This document shows, one piece after another, positions 7,213 through 15,357 of a stretch of DNA of 51,562 nucleotides; within the stretch, counting starts at the first letter, position 1, and every line of letters starts with the position of its first letter. The stretch spans positions 1-51,562 of the forward strand of contig JBKCNM010000047.1 of assembly GCA_046297395.1 (NCBI GenBank). The letters are read 5' to 3'. The position numbers were made by a program, and so were the translations under genes. The notes under the pieces are model-generated. The model had not been told where the DNA came from. It searched no databases and worked only from the letters and a program-made list of their open reading frames with translations. Source of the stretch: JBEICQ01 sp046297395 (GTDB lineage: Bacteria; Bacteroidota; Bacteroidia; UBA4408).

Positions 7213-8091
7213 TCAAGCCCAGACATGCTTTTTGTGAACCCGCATCGAATTTTCTGCTTTACTCGCTGCAAATTCTTGTTTCCATTGAAACCATTTGTCA
7301 CCGGCGAGACGCAACAAAGTTTTATCGAGAGGCATGCTGATGCCAAGGTTCATCATGCCTTCAAGCCAGTGCAGCGGATTGGGAGAAAGACAACGATAAG
7401 AAATAGCAAATCCCGGTTCCAGATAAGTGTTATAATGCCAGTATTTGGGAGGCATGTACAATGCATCGCCGGGCTCCATAACCACTAATGAAGCATGCAC
7501 CTGCCGCAAAGCAGGAAAATTTTTTTCGTCAGTTAAGTCTCCCGTCAAAGAATGTACATTCAGAGGAAGACGATACATCATATCAGAAAATTTAGGAGCT
7601 ACCAGTACCACTTTTTTACGCCCTGAAAACTGCGTCATCAGTACCCCCGAACAGTCGATATCGTAATGAACCTTTACTTCTGTATTTCTTCCTCCAAAAA
7701 ACCAGAATGCTTTTCCATCAAGGGGATTTGAGAAAAAATCCGGACAACGGAAATGGTTTTTCAAGGCAGGTATCTGTCCAAACAAGTCAAGCAAAAAAAT
7801 ACGGATATGGCTTTTTTCTTCCGAACGGATGTGACTGATAAAATCTTTGAGGGCAATCTGTCCGTCCGGAACGGTTACAGCACCCTTGTTATGAGTCTTA
7901 TTCCGGTTGTCGTAAAAAGGTACCATTGCCTCTCCAAATTGCGATTCAATCAACTCAAGTGACAAATCAGAGCCCATGGCTCTTGCCAGATTTTTAAACA
8001 AAACGGGCTGGTGATACTTGAAAAACTGTCTGTCAAATACACGCTTATTTATCAGCCCGTCCACCACATGAATATTGTTTTCGATAATCAT
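7213..8091 (-). CDS. Cupin_8/JmjC-type Fe(II)/2-oxoglutarate oxygenase
   Basis: A 292-residue cytoplasmic protein with the double-stranded beta-helix fold of JmjC-like hydroxylases. The metal triad is visible as H142-x-D144 (VHYDID) and H219 (PPKYWHYN), with a basic residue in GRKKVVLVAP (about 158-160) where 2-oxoglutarate is usually bound. PGDALYMPPKYWH is the hallmark of the Cupin_8 family, which includes peptidyl and ribosomal-protein hydroxylases. The reaction is expected to couple O2 and 2-oxoglutarate to hydroxylation of a protein or small molecule; the substrate is unknown. The gene is divergent from the tryptophan dioxygenase gene with a 116-bp gap, so the two may be co-regulated, but there is no direct evidence that they share a pathway. 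Confidence 0.85.
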   Translation of the reverse strand: MIIENNIHVVDGLINKRVFDRQFFKYHQPVLFKNLARAMGSDLSLELIESQFGEAMVPFYDNRNKTHNKGAVTVPDGQIALKDFISHIRSEEKSHIRIFLLDLFGQIPALKNHFRCPDFFSNPLDGKAFWFFGGRNTEVKVHYDIDCSGVLMTQFSGRKKVVLVAPKFSDMMYRLPLNVHSLTGDLTDEKNFPALRQVHASLVVMEPGDALYMPPKYWHYNTYLEPGFAISYRCLSPNPLHWLEGMMNLGISMPLDKTLLRLAGDKWFQWKQEFAASKAENSMRVHKKHVWA

Positions 8092-8207
8092 TGTTGATCT
8101 TTTACTTTGACTAAATCATAAAGCCTGCCGTTCTTGTTCAAAGAGCAATGGATTAACAAGATTTAAAGTGTTAAGATGCTTGCATATTTTCCTAATTTAG
8201 CTTCGCA

Positions 8208-9161
8208 ATGGAAAAAAACATCGCCGAAAAAGTGGCTCTGCTTCAAAAAAAATTTGAAGCAATGGGTCAGGACCTTTCCAGTTATCTCGAAGGTTTGTTG
8301 CATGCCGATTACCTCACCTACTGGGACTACATCCATCTGGATACCCTGCTTACTCTGCAGCAACCCAAAACGGCATTCCCTGATGAAAAAATATTTATTG
8401 TCTACCACCAGATTACCGAATTATATTTCAATCTCTGTCTGCATGAACTCAAGCAGATTTGTCTTGATCATCCCGGCTTTGACATCGATTTTTTCAATGC
8501 GCGTTTAACACGCGTCATCCGTTATTTTCATGCGCTCACGCATTCATTTGGCATTATGGTTGACGGAATGGAAAAAGATCAATTTTTAAATTTTCGCATG
8601 AGTCTCCTCCCTGCCAGTGGTTTTCAAAGTATGCAGTATCGGCTCATTGAAATTCATGCTACGCCTTTTTCACAACTCGTTGCAGCAGACAAAAGAGAAC
8701 AACTAAGGCATCAAAGTCTAGAGCATCAGTTTGAAGAAATCTACTGGAAATATGGCGCCACCGAATTGGCAAGTGGTAAAAAGACCCTCACCTTGCAACA
8801 GTTCGAAGAAAAATATAATGACCACCTGATCCAAGAAGCAAAAAGGTGTTCAGGAAATACTGTATGGGATGTCTTTGGCAAGATTCAAGCTGAAAGAAAT
8901 CATCCCGAAACCATTTCATTATTGAGGGATCTTGATGTGCAAGTAAACATCAACTGGCCGCTGATGCATTATAAAAGTGCGGTAAGATACCTGCATAAAA
9001 ATCCGGAATCCATTGCAGCCACGGGTGGAACCAATTGGCAAAAATACCTGCCTCCCAGGTTTCAGAGACGAAACTTTTATCCCGAACTATGGACAAACCA
9101 AGAACTGACAGAATGGGGTAAATCCTGGGTGGAAACAAGCACCGGCATAAAATTTCCATAA
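8208..9161 (+). CDS. kynA: Tryptophan 2,3-dioxygenase family protein
   Basis: A 317-residue heme enzyme expected to open the indole ring of L-tryptophan with O2 to give N-formylkynurenine, the first step of the kynurenine route. Family landmarks are YLTYWDYIHLDTLL, the active-site His region FIVYHQITELYF (H67), the substrate-binding FRMSLLPASGFQSMQYRLIE (R130), a late heme-ligand His (H254 or H263) and ATGGTNW (271-277) followed by LPPRFQRRNFYPELW. The C-terminal form matches the Bacteroidota branch of the family. No other kynurenine-pathway genes are in the window, so the pathway must be encoded elsewhere or be incomplete. Just upstream, TAATTTAG (8193-8200) is a one-mismatch -7 element. Nothing looks broken. 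Confidence 0.88.
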   Translation: MEKNIAEKVALLQKKFEAMGQDLSSYLEGLLHADYLTYWDYIHLDTLLTLQQPKTAFPDEKIFIVYHQITELYFNLCLHELKQICLDHPGFDIDFFNARLTRVIRYFHALTHSFGIMVDGMEKDQFLNFRMSLLPASGFQSMQYRLIEIHATPFSQLVAADKREQLRHQSLEHQFEEIYWKYGATELASGKKTLTLQQFEEKYNDHLIQEAKRCSGNTVWDVFGKIQAERNHPETISLLRDLDVQVNINWPLMHYKSAVRYLHKNPESIAATGGTNWQKYLPPRFQRRNFYPELWTNQELTEWGKSWVETSTGIKFP

Positions 9162-9210
9162 AAACCTTTCTCTACTGAGGAAGGATTACAGAAGAAGAAT
9201 TGTTCTCTCA

Positions 9211-9223
9211 GGACATGATGTCC
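9211..9223. repeat. Small palindrome GGACAT-G-ATGTCC
   Basis: A perfect 6-bp inverted repeat around one base, in the 115-bp gap between the convergent tryptophan dioxygenase and infB genes. It has no adjacent T-run, so a terminator role is unproven. Confidence 0.3.
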
Positions 9224-9276
9224 ATGAAGATGAACAGGAAAAATAATTTGGGAATCTCATCTTCCGCGAAGTGGTA

Positions 9277-12057
9277 TTAGGGCTTCTTTTTGATTTCTAC
9301 CATCTCAAAGCCTTCAATGATATCACCTTCCTGAATATCATTGAATTTATCAATGTTCAGACCACACTCATACCCTGCGTTCACTTCTCTTACATCCTCT
9401 GTAAAGCGCGTGAGTGAACCCAGTTCACCGGTAGAAATCACAATACCATCACTGATACTCCTCACCTTGGTGGTGCGGGTAATTTTTCCATCGGTAACCA
9501 TACACCCGGCAACAGTTCCCACTTTGGAGATTCTAAACACCTGACGAATCTGAACATTACATGTAATTTTCTCTTCATATTCCGGTGCAAGCATGCCTGC
9601 CATGGCAGACTTCACTTCATTGATGGCATCGTAAATGATGCTATACATACGAATTTCAATTTGCTCCTGCTCGGCCAGTTTGCGCGCGTTGGCAGAAGGG
9701 CGAACCTGAAAACCTACGATTATCGCATTGGAAGCAGAGGCAAGCAACACATCCGATTCAGTTACTTGTCCAACAGATTTATGAATCACATTCACTTGTA
9801 TTTTTTCTGTAGACAGTTTTAGCAACGAATCTGTAAGAGCCTCTATCGATCCATCCACATCGCCTTTCACAATGATGTTGAGTTCTTTAAAATCTCCAAT
9901 GGCCAACCTTCTTCCGATTTCATCAAGGGTAATATGTTTTTGTGTTCGGTATCCTTGCTCGCGCAGCAATTGCATTCGACGGTTGGCAATGTCTCTTGCT
10001 TCCCGCTCATCTTCCATGACCTTGAATTTATCGCCGGCAGTAGGAGCTCCACTTAAACCCAAAAGCAATGCCGGAGTAGATGGACCCGCTTCTTTAATGG
10101 GTAAATTTCTTTCGTTGGTAAGGGCTTTTACACGGCCACTGAATGAACCGGCCAAAACAACATCCCCTACTTTAAGTGTACCGGCCTGAACCAAAACAGT
10201 AGAGATGTATCCTCTTCCTTTATCTAAGGATGATTCGATAATCGTACCAACAGCGTTTTTATGGGCGTTTGCTTTCAAATCGAGCAACTCTGCTTCAAGC
10301 AGGATTTTCTCCATAAGCAAATCCATGTTAGTGCCTTTTTTGGCAGAAATTTCCTGACACTGGTATTTACCTCCCCACTCCTCCACAAGGATGTTCATCC
10401 CCGAGAGTTCTTCACGAATTTTATCCGGATTGGCACCGGGTTTATCTATTTTATTAATGGCAATAATGATTGGCACACCCGCAGCCTGAGCATGGTTTAT
10501 CGCTTCACGGGTTTGGGGCATAACAGAGTCATCAGCTGCAACAACCACAATGACAATATCTGTTACCTGGGCTCCCCGTGCACGCATGGCGGTAAAAGCC
10601 TCGTGACCGGGCGTATCAAGAAAAGCGATTCGCTTTCCGTTGCCCACACTTACACTATATGCACCAATGTGCTGGGTAATCCCACCGGCTTCACCGGCAA
10701 TCACATTTGTTTTGCGGATATAATCAAGAAGCGATGTTTTTCCATGATCCACATGGCCCATCACGGTAACAATTGGCGCACGAGGAACAAGGTCTTTGTC
10801 ATCATCTTTTTCTTCTTCCACAACCACGGTGTCTTCTGCACTCACAAACTCAACTTTGTATCCAAATTCCTCAGCAACAATCACGATCGTTTCAGCACTC
10901 AGACGCTGGTTAATGGAAACAAACATCCCTAAACTCATACAGGTGGAAATAACCTCATTCACCTGCACATTCATCATCTTGGCCAACTCACTGGCAGAAA
11001 CAAACTCAGTAACCTTCAGGATGGATTTTTCTGCTTCTCTCTGAACCAACTCCTCCTGTTTCTTTTCCGAAATTTGTGCGCGTTTTTCACGACGCAGTTT
11101 AGACGATTTTGATTTCCCTGCCCCGCTGAGTCGAGCGAGTGTTTCTTTGATCTGATTCTGAATTTCCTCCGGGGTTAATTCCGCTTTCACCTCTCTTGAA
11201 GGAGCCGGCCTACGGTTTCCTCCTCCCTGCTGTGGCGCAGCTTTCCCGGCTTCATTTTTATCTCTGAAAAGCTCGGTATTTACAGCTTTGCGCTTAATCC
11301 GCTTACGCTTTTTCTTGGCATCGTTTGGATCTACTGTTGAACCAGGGGGTTTCTTTTTCTCTTCCTTTCCGGGAAGTTCAATTTTCCCCAACACTTTTAT
11401 ACCTTCCAGTTTCTCATACTGTGTAATATGCACATTGTCTACAACCGGCTCAACAGCAACCGGTGGAGCAGGTGTTTCCTTGTTGGACTCAACAACAACA
11501 GGTGCCGTTGCCGGAATTTCTGGAACAGGTGTTTCTTGTATTTCCTTTTCTGCTTTAACAGGTTTTTTGGGAGCAGGTTTTTCAGATTTTTCAGGAGCGG
11601 CTTCCTTCCCTTTTTTGGTTCGAGATTTATTACCCAGGTTAGAAAGATCAATTTTCCCTGTCACCTTCACACCTATCTCTTCTTCACTCTTTGCTTTGAT
11701 TACCTCCTCTTTTGCCGGAGCTTCTACTACATCAGGCGGAACTTCGGAGACAGTCTCTTTGGGTTTGATTTCCGACGAGGGAACAGGCTCTTTGGGTTTT
11801 GGGGTTTCTTCCTTGGCAATAAGAACTTCTTTTTTCTGCTGAAGTTTTGTGTTCAGCATTTGAGAAGATTCTTCTTTGGCCTTCTTATCAGATTGAAATT
11901 CCTTTAACAACAGAGCATAAGCATCATCATTGAGTTTGCCGTTTGGGTTAGATTCAACCGGAAGACCTTTTCCCGTGAGAAAATCCACTATTGTTCCAAC
12001 GGAGATATTCAACTCCTTGGCCACTTTACTCAAACGCTTGGCTCCTGTATCTGTCAT
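9277..12057 (-). CDS. infB: Translation initiation factor IF-2
   Basis: A 926-residue GTPase that brings initiator fMet-tRNA to the ribosome and promotes subunit joining. It begins with an IF2_N helix bundle (KVAKELNISVGTIVDFL), then about 280 residues of low-complexity Lys/Glu/Pro/Ala linker, a second IF2_N-like segment (ASELAKMMNVQVNEVIS), and the G domain with G1 GHVDHGKTS, G3 DTPGHEAFTAMRARGA and G4 NKID. The C-terminal part holds the two beta-barrel domains and the fMet-tRNA binding region. The long linker is normal for Bacteroidota. It is the last gene of rimP-nusA-infB, 65 bp after nusA, and converges on the tryptophan dioxygenase gene. Confidence 0.97.
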   Translation of the reverse strand: MTDTGAKRLSKVAKELNISVGTIVDFLTGKGLPVESNPNGKLNDDAYALLLKEFQSDKKAKEESSQMLNTKLQQKKEVLIAKEETPKPKEPVPSSEIKPKETVSEVPPDVVEAPAKEEVIKAKSEEEIGVKVTGKIDLSNLGNKSRTKKGKEAAPEKSEKPAPKKPVKAEKEIQETPVPEIPATAPVVVESNKETPAPPVAVEPVVDNVHITQYEKLEGIKVLGKIELPGKEEKKKPPGSTVDPNDAKKKRKRIKRKAVNTELFRDKNEAGKAAPQQGGGNRRPAPSREVKAELTPEEIQNQIKETLARLSGAGKSKSSKLRREKRAQISEKKQEELVQREAEKSILKVTEFVSASELAKMMNVQVNEVISTCMSLGMFVSINQRLSAETIVIVAEEFGYKVEFVSAEDTVVVEEEKDDDKDLVPRAPIVTVMGHVDHGKTSLLDYIRKTNVIAGEAGGITQHIGAYSVSVGNGKRIAFLDTPGHEAFTAMRARGAQVTDIVIVVVAADDSVMPQTREAINHAQAAGVPIIIAINKIDKPGANPDKIREELSGMNILVEEWGGKYQCQEISAKKGTNMDLLMEKILLEAELLDLKANAHKNAVGTIIESSLDKGRGYISTVLVQAGTLKVGDVVLAGSFSGRVKALTNERNLPIKEAGPSTPALLLGLSGAPTAGDKFKVMEDEREARDIANRRMQLLREQGYRTQKHITLDEIGRRLAIGDFKELNIIVKGDVDGSIEALTDSLLKLSTEKIQVNVIHKSVGQVTESDVLLASASNAIIVGFQVRPSANARKLAEQEQIEIRMYSIIYDAINEVKSAMAGMLAPEYEEKITCNVQIRQVFRISKVGTVAGCMVTDGKITRTTKVRSISDGIVISTGELGSLTRFTEDVREVNAGYECGLNIDKFNDIQEGDIIEGFEMVEIKKKP

Positions 12058-12122
12058 TCTTTCATTTACGATGCCTCAAAGATAGGCTTTATTTCCTTGT
12101 TTTGTTGGGCTTGTGATGTGAC

Positions 12123-13394
12123 TTATTCAAACTCTGCCTTCAGAATGCTTTTGATTTCATTAATGGTTTCTTCTTCCAAATCCGTCCTGCGAACGAGTTC
12201 TTCTGTTGGAATTTCGAGCACACTCAAGGCTGTATCACAGCCAATGTTTTTGAGCTCATCAATCATCCAACTTTCAATCGCATCCGCAAATTCTTCAAGG
12301 TCAACATCCTCCTGGTCAACATCCGTGTCTCTGTAAACTTCAATTTCATATTCAGTAAGACGGCTTGCCAACTTGATGTTGTTTCCATTCTTGCCAATCG
12401 CAAGTGATACCTGGTCGGGCTTCAGATATACTTCTGCCCTCTTAGCATCTTCATCAATTTTTATTGAGGTAATCTTTGCCGGACTCAGTGCGCGTGTGAT
12501 ATACAAGGTCAGGTTGTTGGTGTAATTGATGACATCAATATTTTCATTTCGCAACTCTCTCACAATGCCATGGATACGGGAACCTTTCATCCCAACGCAG
12601 GCACCAACAGGATCTATGCGGTCGTCATAGGACTCAACAGCCACCTTGGAGCGCTCACCCGGCTCGCGAACAATCTTTTTAATGGTTATCAATCCATCGA
12701 ACACTTCCGGAACTTCCTGTTCAAAAAGTCTTTCCAAAAACTTGGGTGATGTACGCGATACAACAATGATTGGTGTAGCATTTTTCATGTCTACCCTCAA
12801 TACAACACCCCTGGCAGCATCTCCCTTTTTAAAGAAATCACTCGGAATCTGCTCTGTTTTGGGCAGAATCAGCTCATTCCCCTCATCATCTCTCAACAGA
12901 ATTTCTTTTTTCCAGATTTGGTAAACCTCTCCGGTTACAATTTCTCCCTCTCGGTTTTTATATTTTTTAAAGATCCCTTCTTTTTCAAGCTCGGTGATTT
13001 TAGACTGTAGATTTTGTCGGATAGACAACACTGCGCGTCGCCCAAACGCATCAAAATTTACCGGCTCGGTAATTTCTTCGCCCAGCTCAAAATCAGGTTC
13101 GAGCTTGTGCGCATCGCTCAGGGAAATATGGCGGTTCGGATCAAAGTCAAAACTGTCTTCAGCAAATTCGTCGTCCACGATCACGCGGTTACGCCAAATC
13201 TCCAAATCCCCTTTGTCAGGGTTGATGATGATGTCAAAGTTTTCATCTGTTCCAAATTTTTTAATCAGCAGGTTACGGATCACTTCTTCCATGATGCTCA
13301 TCAGCGTGGGCCTGTCGATGTTTTTGGTTTCCTTAAACTCAGAGAAAGATTCAATGAGATTGATTTTGTTATTTGTTGCCATGTTTGTTTTCAT
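12123..13394 (-). CDS. nusA: Transcription elongation/termination factor NusA
   Basis: A 423-residue RNA polymerase-binding factor affecting pausing, termination and antitermination. Domains in order are the N-terminal polymerase-binding domain (LIESFSEFKETKNIDRPTLM), an S1 domain (GEIVTGEVYQIWKKEILL), two KH domains (VGMKGSRIHGIVRELRNENI and VSLAIGKNGNNIKLASRL) and a short C-terminal helix-hairpin-helix stretch. The ATG at 13394 overlaps the rimP stop as ATGA, favouring coupled translation from that start; an in-frame ATG at 13382 is the alternative. The gene sits between rimP and infB, the classic order. NusA is known in other bacteria to control its own operon, which makes the leader hairpin upstream of rimP notable. 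Confidence 0.96.
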   Translation of the reverse strand: MKTNMATNNKINLIESFSEFKETKNIDRPTLMSIMEEVIRNLLIKKFGTDENFDIIINPDKGDLEIWRNRVIVDDEFAEDSFDFDPNRHISLSDAHKLEPDFELGEEITEPVNFDAFGRRAVLSIRQNLQSKITELEKEGIFKKYKNREGEIVTGEVYQIWKKEILLRDDEGNELILPKTEQIPSDFFKKGDAARGVVLRVDMKNATPIIVVSRTSPKFLERLFEQEVPEVFDGLITIKKIVREPGERSKVAVESYDDRIDPVGACVGMKGSRIHGIVRELRNENIDVINYTNNLTLYITRALSPAKITSIKIDEDAKRAEVYLKPDQVSLAIGKNGNNIKLASRLTEYEIEVYRDTDVDQEDVDLEEFADAIESWMIDELKNIGCDTALSVLEIPTEELVRRTDLEEETINEIKSILKAEFE

Positions 13395-13825
13395 TCTATG
13401 GTGATAATTGCCTCTTTTATAGATGTGTATGGTATTTCTATGGTTTCTGCTTTCTTTTTTACTTTATGGGTAACAAAAACCTTTTGGTCATCTACACCCG
13501 AAATTTTTCCCCTAATGGTTTCTCCTTCCAAAGTGGTGACTCTGAGATTTCTACCCATATTGTTATGGTATTGTCGAAGGTATTTCAGGGGAGTATCAAT
13601 TCCTCCGCTCCCAACTTCAAGATCAAAATCTTCTTTGTCTCTGTCGAGTGACCCCTCTATGGCCCGCGACAAAGCCACACAATCGGCAACCTTTACTCCC
13701 TTATCACCATCAATTTTTACCTGAATATGGTTACCGGGGAGGATTTTAACATCCACCCAAAACAAATCGGTCCTGCTTAACAGGAATTCATCTATTATGT
13801 TGATAATAAACTTCTTGTCTATCAT
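13391..13825 (-). CDS. rimP: Ribosome maturation factor RimP
   Basis: A 144-residue factor for late assembly of the 30S ribosomal subunit. It has the N-terminal alpha/beta domain with VDCVALSRAIE-like spacing (seen as VADCVALSRAIEG), the LEVGSGGIDTPLK signature corresponding to the family motif LEVSSPGLDRPL, and a C-terminal SH3-like barrel ending in IPYTSIKEAIITIE. It is the first gene of the rimP-nusA-infB operon and overlaps nusA by four bases. A -7 promoter match lies about 70 bp upstream, with a terminator-like hairpin between it and the ATG. Confidence 0.93.
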   Translation of the reverse strand: MIDKKFIINIIDEFLLSRTDLFWVDVKILPGNHIQVKIDGDKGVKVADCVALSRAIEGSLDRDKEDFDLEVGSGGIDTPLKYLRQYHNNMGRNLRVTTLEGETIRGKISGVDDQKVFVTHKVKKKAETIEIPYTSIKEAIITIE

Positions 13826-13846
13826 GTTATGACATCAAAGGGCAAT

Positions 13847-13870
13847 AAAAAAAGGGCTTTCGGCCCCTCG
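13847..13870 (-). terminator. Terminator-like hairpin in the rimP-nusA-infB leader
   Basis: On the minus strand GGGC-CGAAA-GCCC is followed at once by seven T residues (complement of 13847-13853). G-U and A-U pairs can extend the stem to about seven base pairs. It lies about 22-45 bases upstream of the rimP ATG and downstream of a -7 match at 13900-13893, so it would form inside the operon's own 5' leader. This is the layout of a transcription attenuator. Nothing upstream on this strand needs terminating, because the next gene over is on the plus strand. Confidence 0.6.
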
Positions 13871-13892
13871 TTTCAGTTACTTATTGCGGGGA

Positions 13893-13900
13893 CAAATATA
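13893..13900 (-). promoter_or_regulatory. -7 promoter element of the rimP operon
   Basis: On the minus strand TATATTTG (13900-13893) matches TAnnTTTG exactly. The transcript would start near 13887 and carry a leader of about 60 bases. No TTG at ideal spacing is visible upstream. Confidence 0.4.
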
Positions 13901-13964
13901 GATAATTTAACTGTAAGCCTAACACTTGCCTCAAATTAACATCTTATTAACAAAAAAAACATTT

Positions 13965-13997
13965 TTGTTTGCAGGGAATATAAATTTGTTACATTTG
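13965..13997 (+). promoter_or_regulatory. Promoter of the small membrane protein gene
   Basis: TACATTTG (13990-13997) matches the -7 element, with TTG at 13965-13967 (22-base spacer) or 13969-13971 (18-base spacer). A second perfect match, TAAATTTG, lies at 13981-13988. The ATG follows about 30 bases downstream at 14029. Confidence 0.5.
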
Positions 13998-14028
13998 AAA
14001 TCAATTAAAGTCTAAATCATAGTAAGCC

Positions 14029-14376
14029 ATGAGCAAAATGTTAGACATTCAACCTTCTAATACCTGCCGTTTATCTACCGGGAAACGGATTCGCTATTAT
14101 TTATTCGGTATCATTTCCGGATTGATTTTATCTATTCCTGTAATTGCACAAGAAGCAAACCAAGACACTTCCTCTACAGGATTAAACAAATCTCAAAAAT
14201 CGGTTTTTGTTGAGCTTAAAAAAGCAGCAAGCGATGATAAAAATACCATCCAATCCATCATCATGATAGGTTTGGTTTTATTGGTTGTTGGAATCGCTAT
14301 GTATTTGGCTTTCAGGGGCAGTCCGGAAGATGCAAAGCCCGGAAATTACGCCAGAACTCCGAAAAAACAAATCTAA
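14029..14376 (+). CDS. Small two-helix membrane protein of unknown function
   Basis: I do not recognise this 115-residue protein. It has a charged N-terminus, a hydrophobic helix (about residues 22-42, YYLFGIISGLILSIPVIA) followed by Gln-Glu, which could be a cleaved signal or a first membrane anchor, a hydrophilic stretch, a second helix (about 78-97, IIMIGLVLLVVGIAMYLAF) and a basic tail ending KKQI. The predicted topology is a small inner-membrane protein. It has its own well-formed promoter and ends six bases before the convergent hemB stop. An in-frame ATG at 14038 is an alternative start. Codon use and composition look like the surrounding genes, so I consider it real. Confidence 0.65.
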   Translation: MSKMLDIQPSNTCRLSTGKRIRYYLFGIISGLILSIPVIAQEANQDTSSTGLNKSQKSVFVELKKAASDDKNTIQSIIMIGLVLLVVGIAMYLAFRGSPEDAKPGNYARTPKKQI

Positions 14377-14382
14377 TTTTCC

Positions 14383-15357
14383 TCACAACCAGTCATTCTT
14401 AACTGCTTCCAGGCTGTGATATGAGATAATGATATCCGCACCGGCCCTGGCAAATGCAGTGAAATTTTCATTGACTATTCTCGCCTCATCTATCCAACCC
14501 TTCATTGCACCGGCTTTTACCATCGAATATTCAGCTGATACATTGTAGCAAGCCACCGGCAGATTTGTTACTTTTCTAAGTTGCGAAAGCACATCTAGGT
14601 ATGCCAAAGCAGGCTTAACCATCAGAATATCTGCCCCTTCCTTTTCATCCAACAAAGCTTCGCGCAGTGCTTCCCTTCCATTTCTGGGATCCATTTGATA
14701 GGTGCGCCTGTCACCAAAACCGGGAGCAGAATCAGCGGCATCTCTAAAAGGTCCATAATATCCGGAGGCATATTTTACTGAGTAACTCATGATGGGCAAA
14801 TCAGAAAACCCTTCTCCGTCTAATGTTTCTCTTATTTTCCCGATTCGTCCATCCATCATGTCGGAGGGTGCAACCATATCTGCCCCTGCCTTGGCATGAG
14901 ACAAGGCCATTTGGGCAAGCAATTCTACGCTGGTATCATTTACAATTCTCTCCCCATCTGCCATTCCGCAATGACCATGGCTGGTATACGCACATAGACA
15001 AACATCTGTAATGACAAATACTTTTGTGCCATAAGTGTTTTTTATTTTTTGCAAGGCGATATTCACAATGCTGTCTGGCGAACTAGCACGCTGCGCATGC
15101 ATGGTTTTCTCTTCACCTGCTCCAAAAAGCAGAAACCGGGTAATCCCAAGATCAACCCATGCCTGCATCTCTTGCATTAAAACATCAGGAGAAAATTGAA
15201 AAATGCCGGGCATGGAAGGAATTTCTCTTCTGATGCCTGATCCTTTTACAACAAAAACAGGGAAAACAAGCATTTCTCTTTTAACAATCGTTTCTGCTAT
15301 TGATTCCCGAAGCAGGGAATTCATCCGCAATCGGCGTGGTCTCTCAGTGAGTTTCAT
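14383..15357 (-). CDS. hemB: Delta-aminolevulinic acid dehydratase (porphobilinogen synthase)
   Basis: A 324-residue cytoplasmic enzyme that condenses two 5-aminolevulinate molecules to porphobilinogen. The two Schiff-base lysines are visible: K195 in SVKYASGYYGPFRDA and K248 in MVKPALAYLD. The Cys cluster C120, C122 and C130 (DVCLCAYTSHGHC) marks the zinc-dependent type. The frame is open to 15471, but I chose the ATG at 15357 (MKLTERPRRLR), which gives the usual family start; the upstream part would only repeat the end of hemCD in another frame. It overlaps hemCD by 14 bp and is the last gene of hemA-hemCD-hemB. Confidence 0.96.
   Translation of the reverse strand: MKLTERPRRLRMNSLLRESIAETIVKREMLVFPVFVVKGSGIRREIPSMPGIFQFSPDVLMQEMQAWVDLGITRFLLFGAGEEKTMHAQRASSPDSIVNIALQKIKNTYGTKVFVITDVCLCAYTSHGHCGMADGERIVNDTSVELLAQMALSHAKAGADMVAPSDMMDGRIGKIRETLDGEGFSDLPIMSYSVKYASGYYGPFRDAADSAPGFGDRRTYQMDPRNGREALREALLDEKEGADILMVKPALAYLDVLSQLRKVTNLPVACYNVSAEYSMVKAGAMKGWIDEARIVNENFTAFARAGADIIISYHSLEAVKNDWL

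Noticed and set aside
8101..8110. TTTACTTTGA as a -7 element for the tryptophan dioxygenase gene
   Set aside because: One base short of TAnnTTTG and too far from the ATG to be convincing.
10261..10932. 223-codon plus-strand frame inside infB
   Set aside because: Antisense to conserved G-domain codons; no domain recognised.
11288..11842. 184-codon plus-strand frame inside infB
   Set aside because: Mirror of the low-complexity Lys/Glu/Pro linker, giving Phe/Ser-rich nonsense.
13014..13724. 236-codon plus-strand frame across nusA and rimP
   Set aside because: Antisense to two conserved genes; no promoter or motif.
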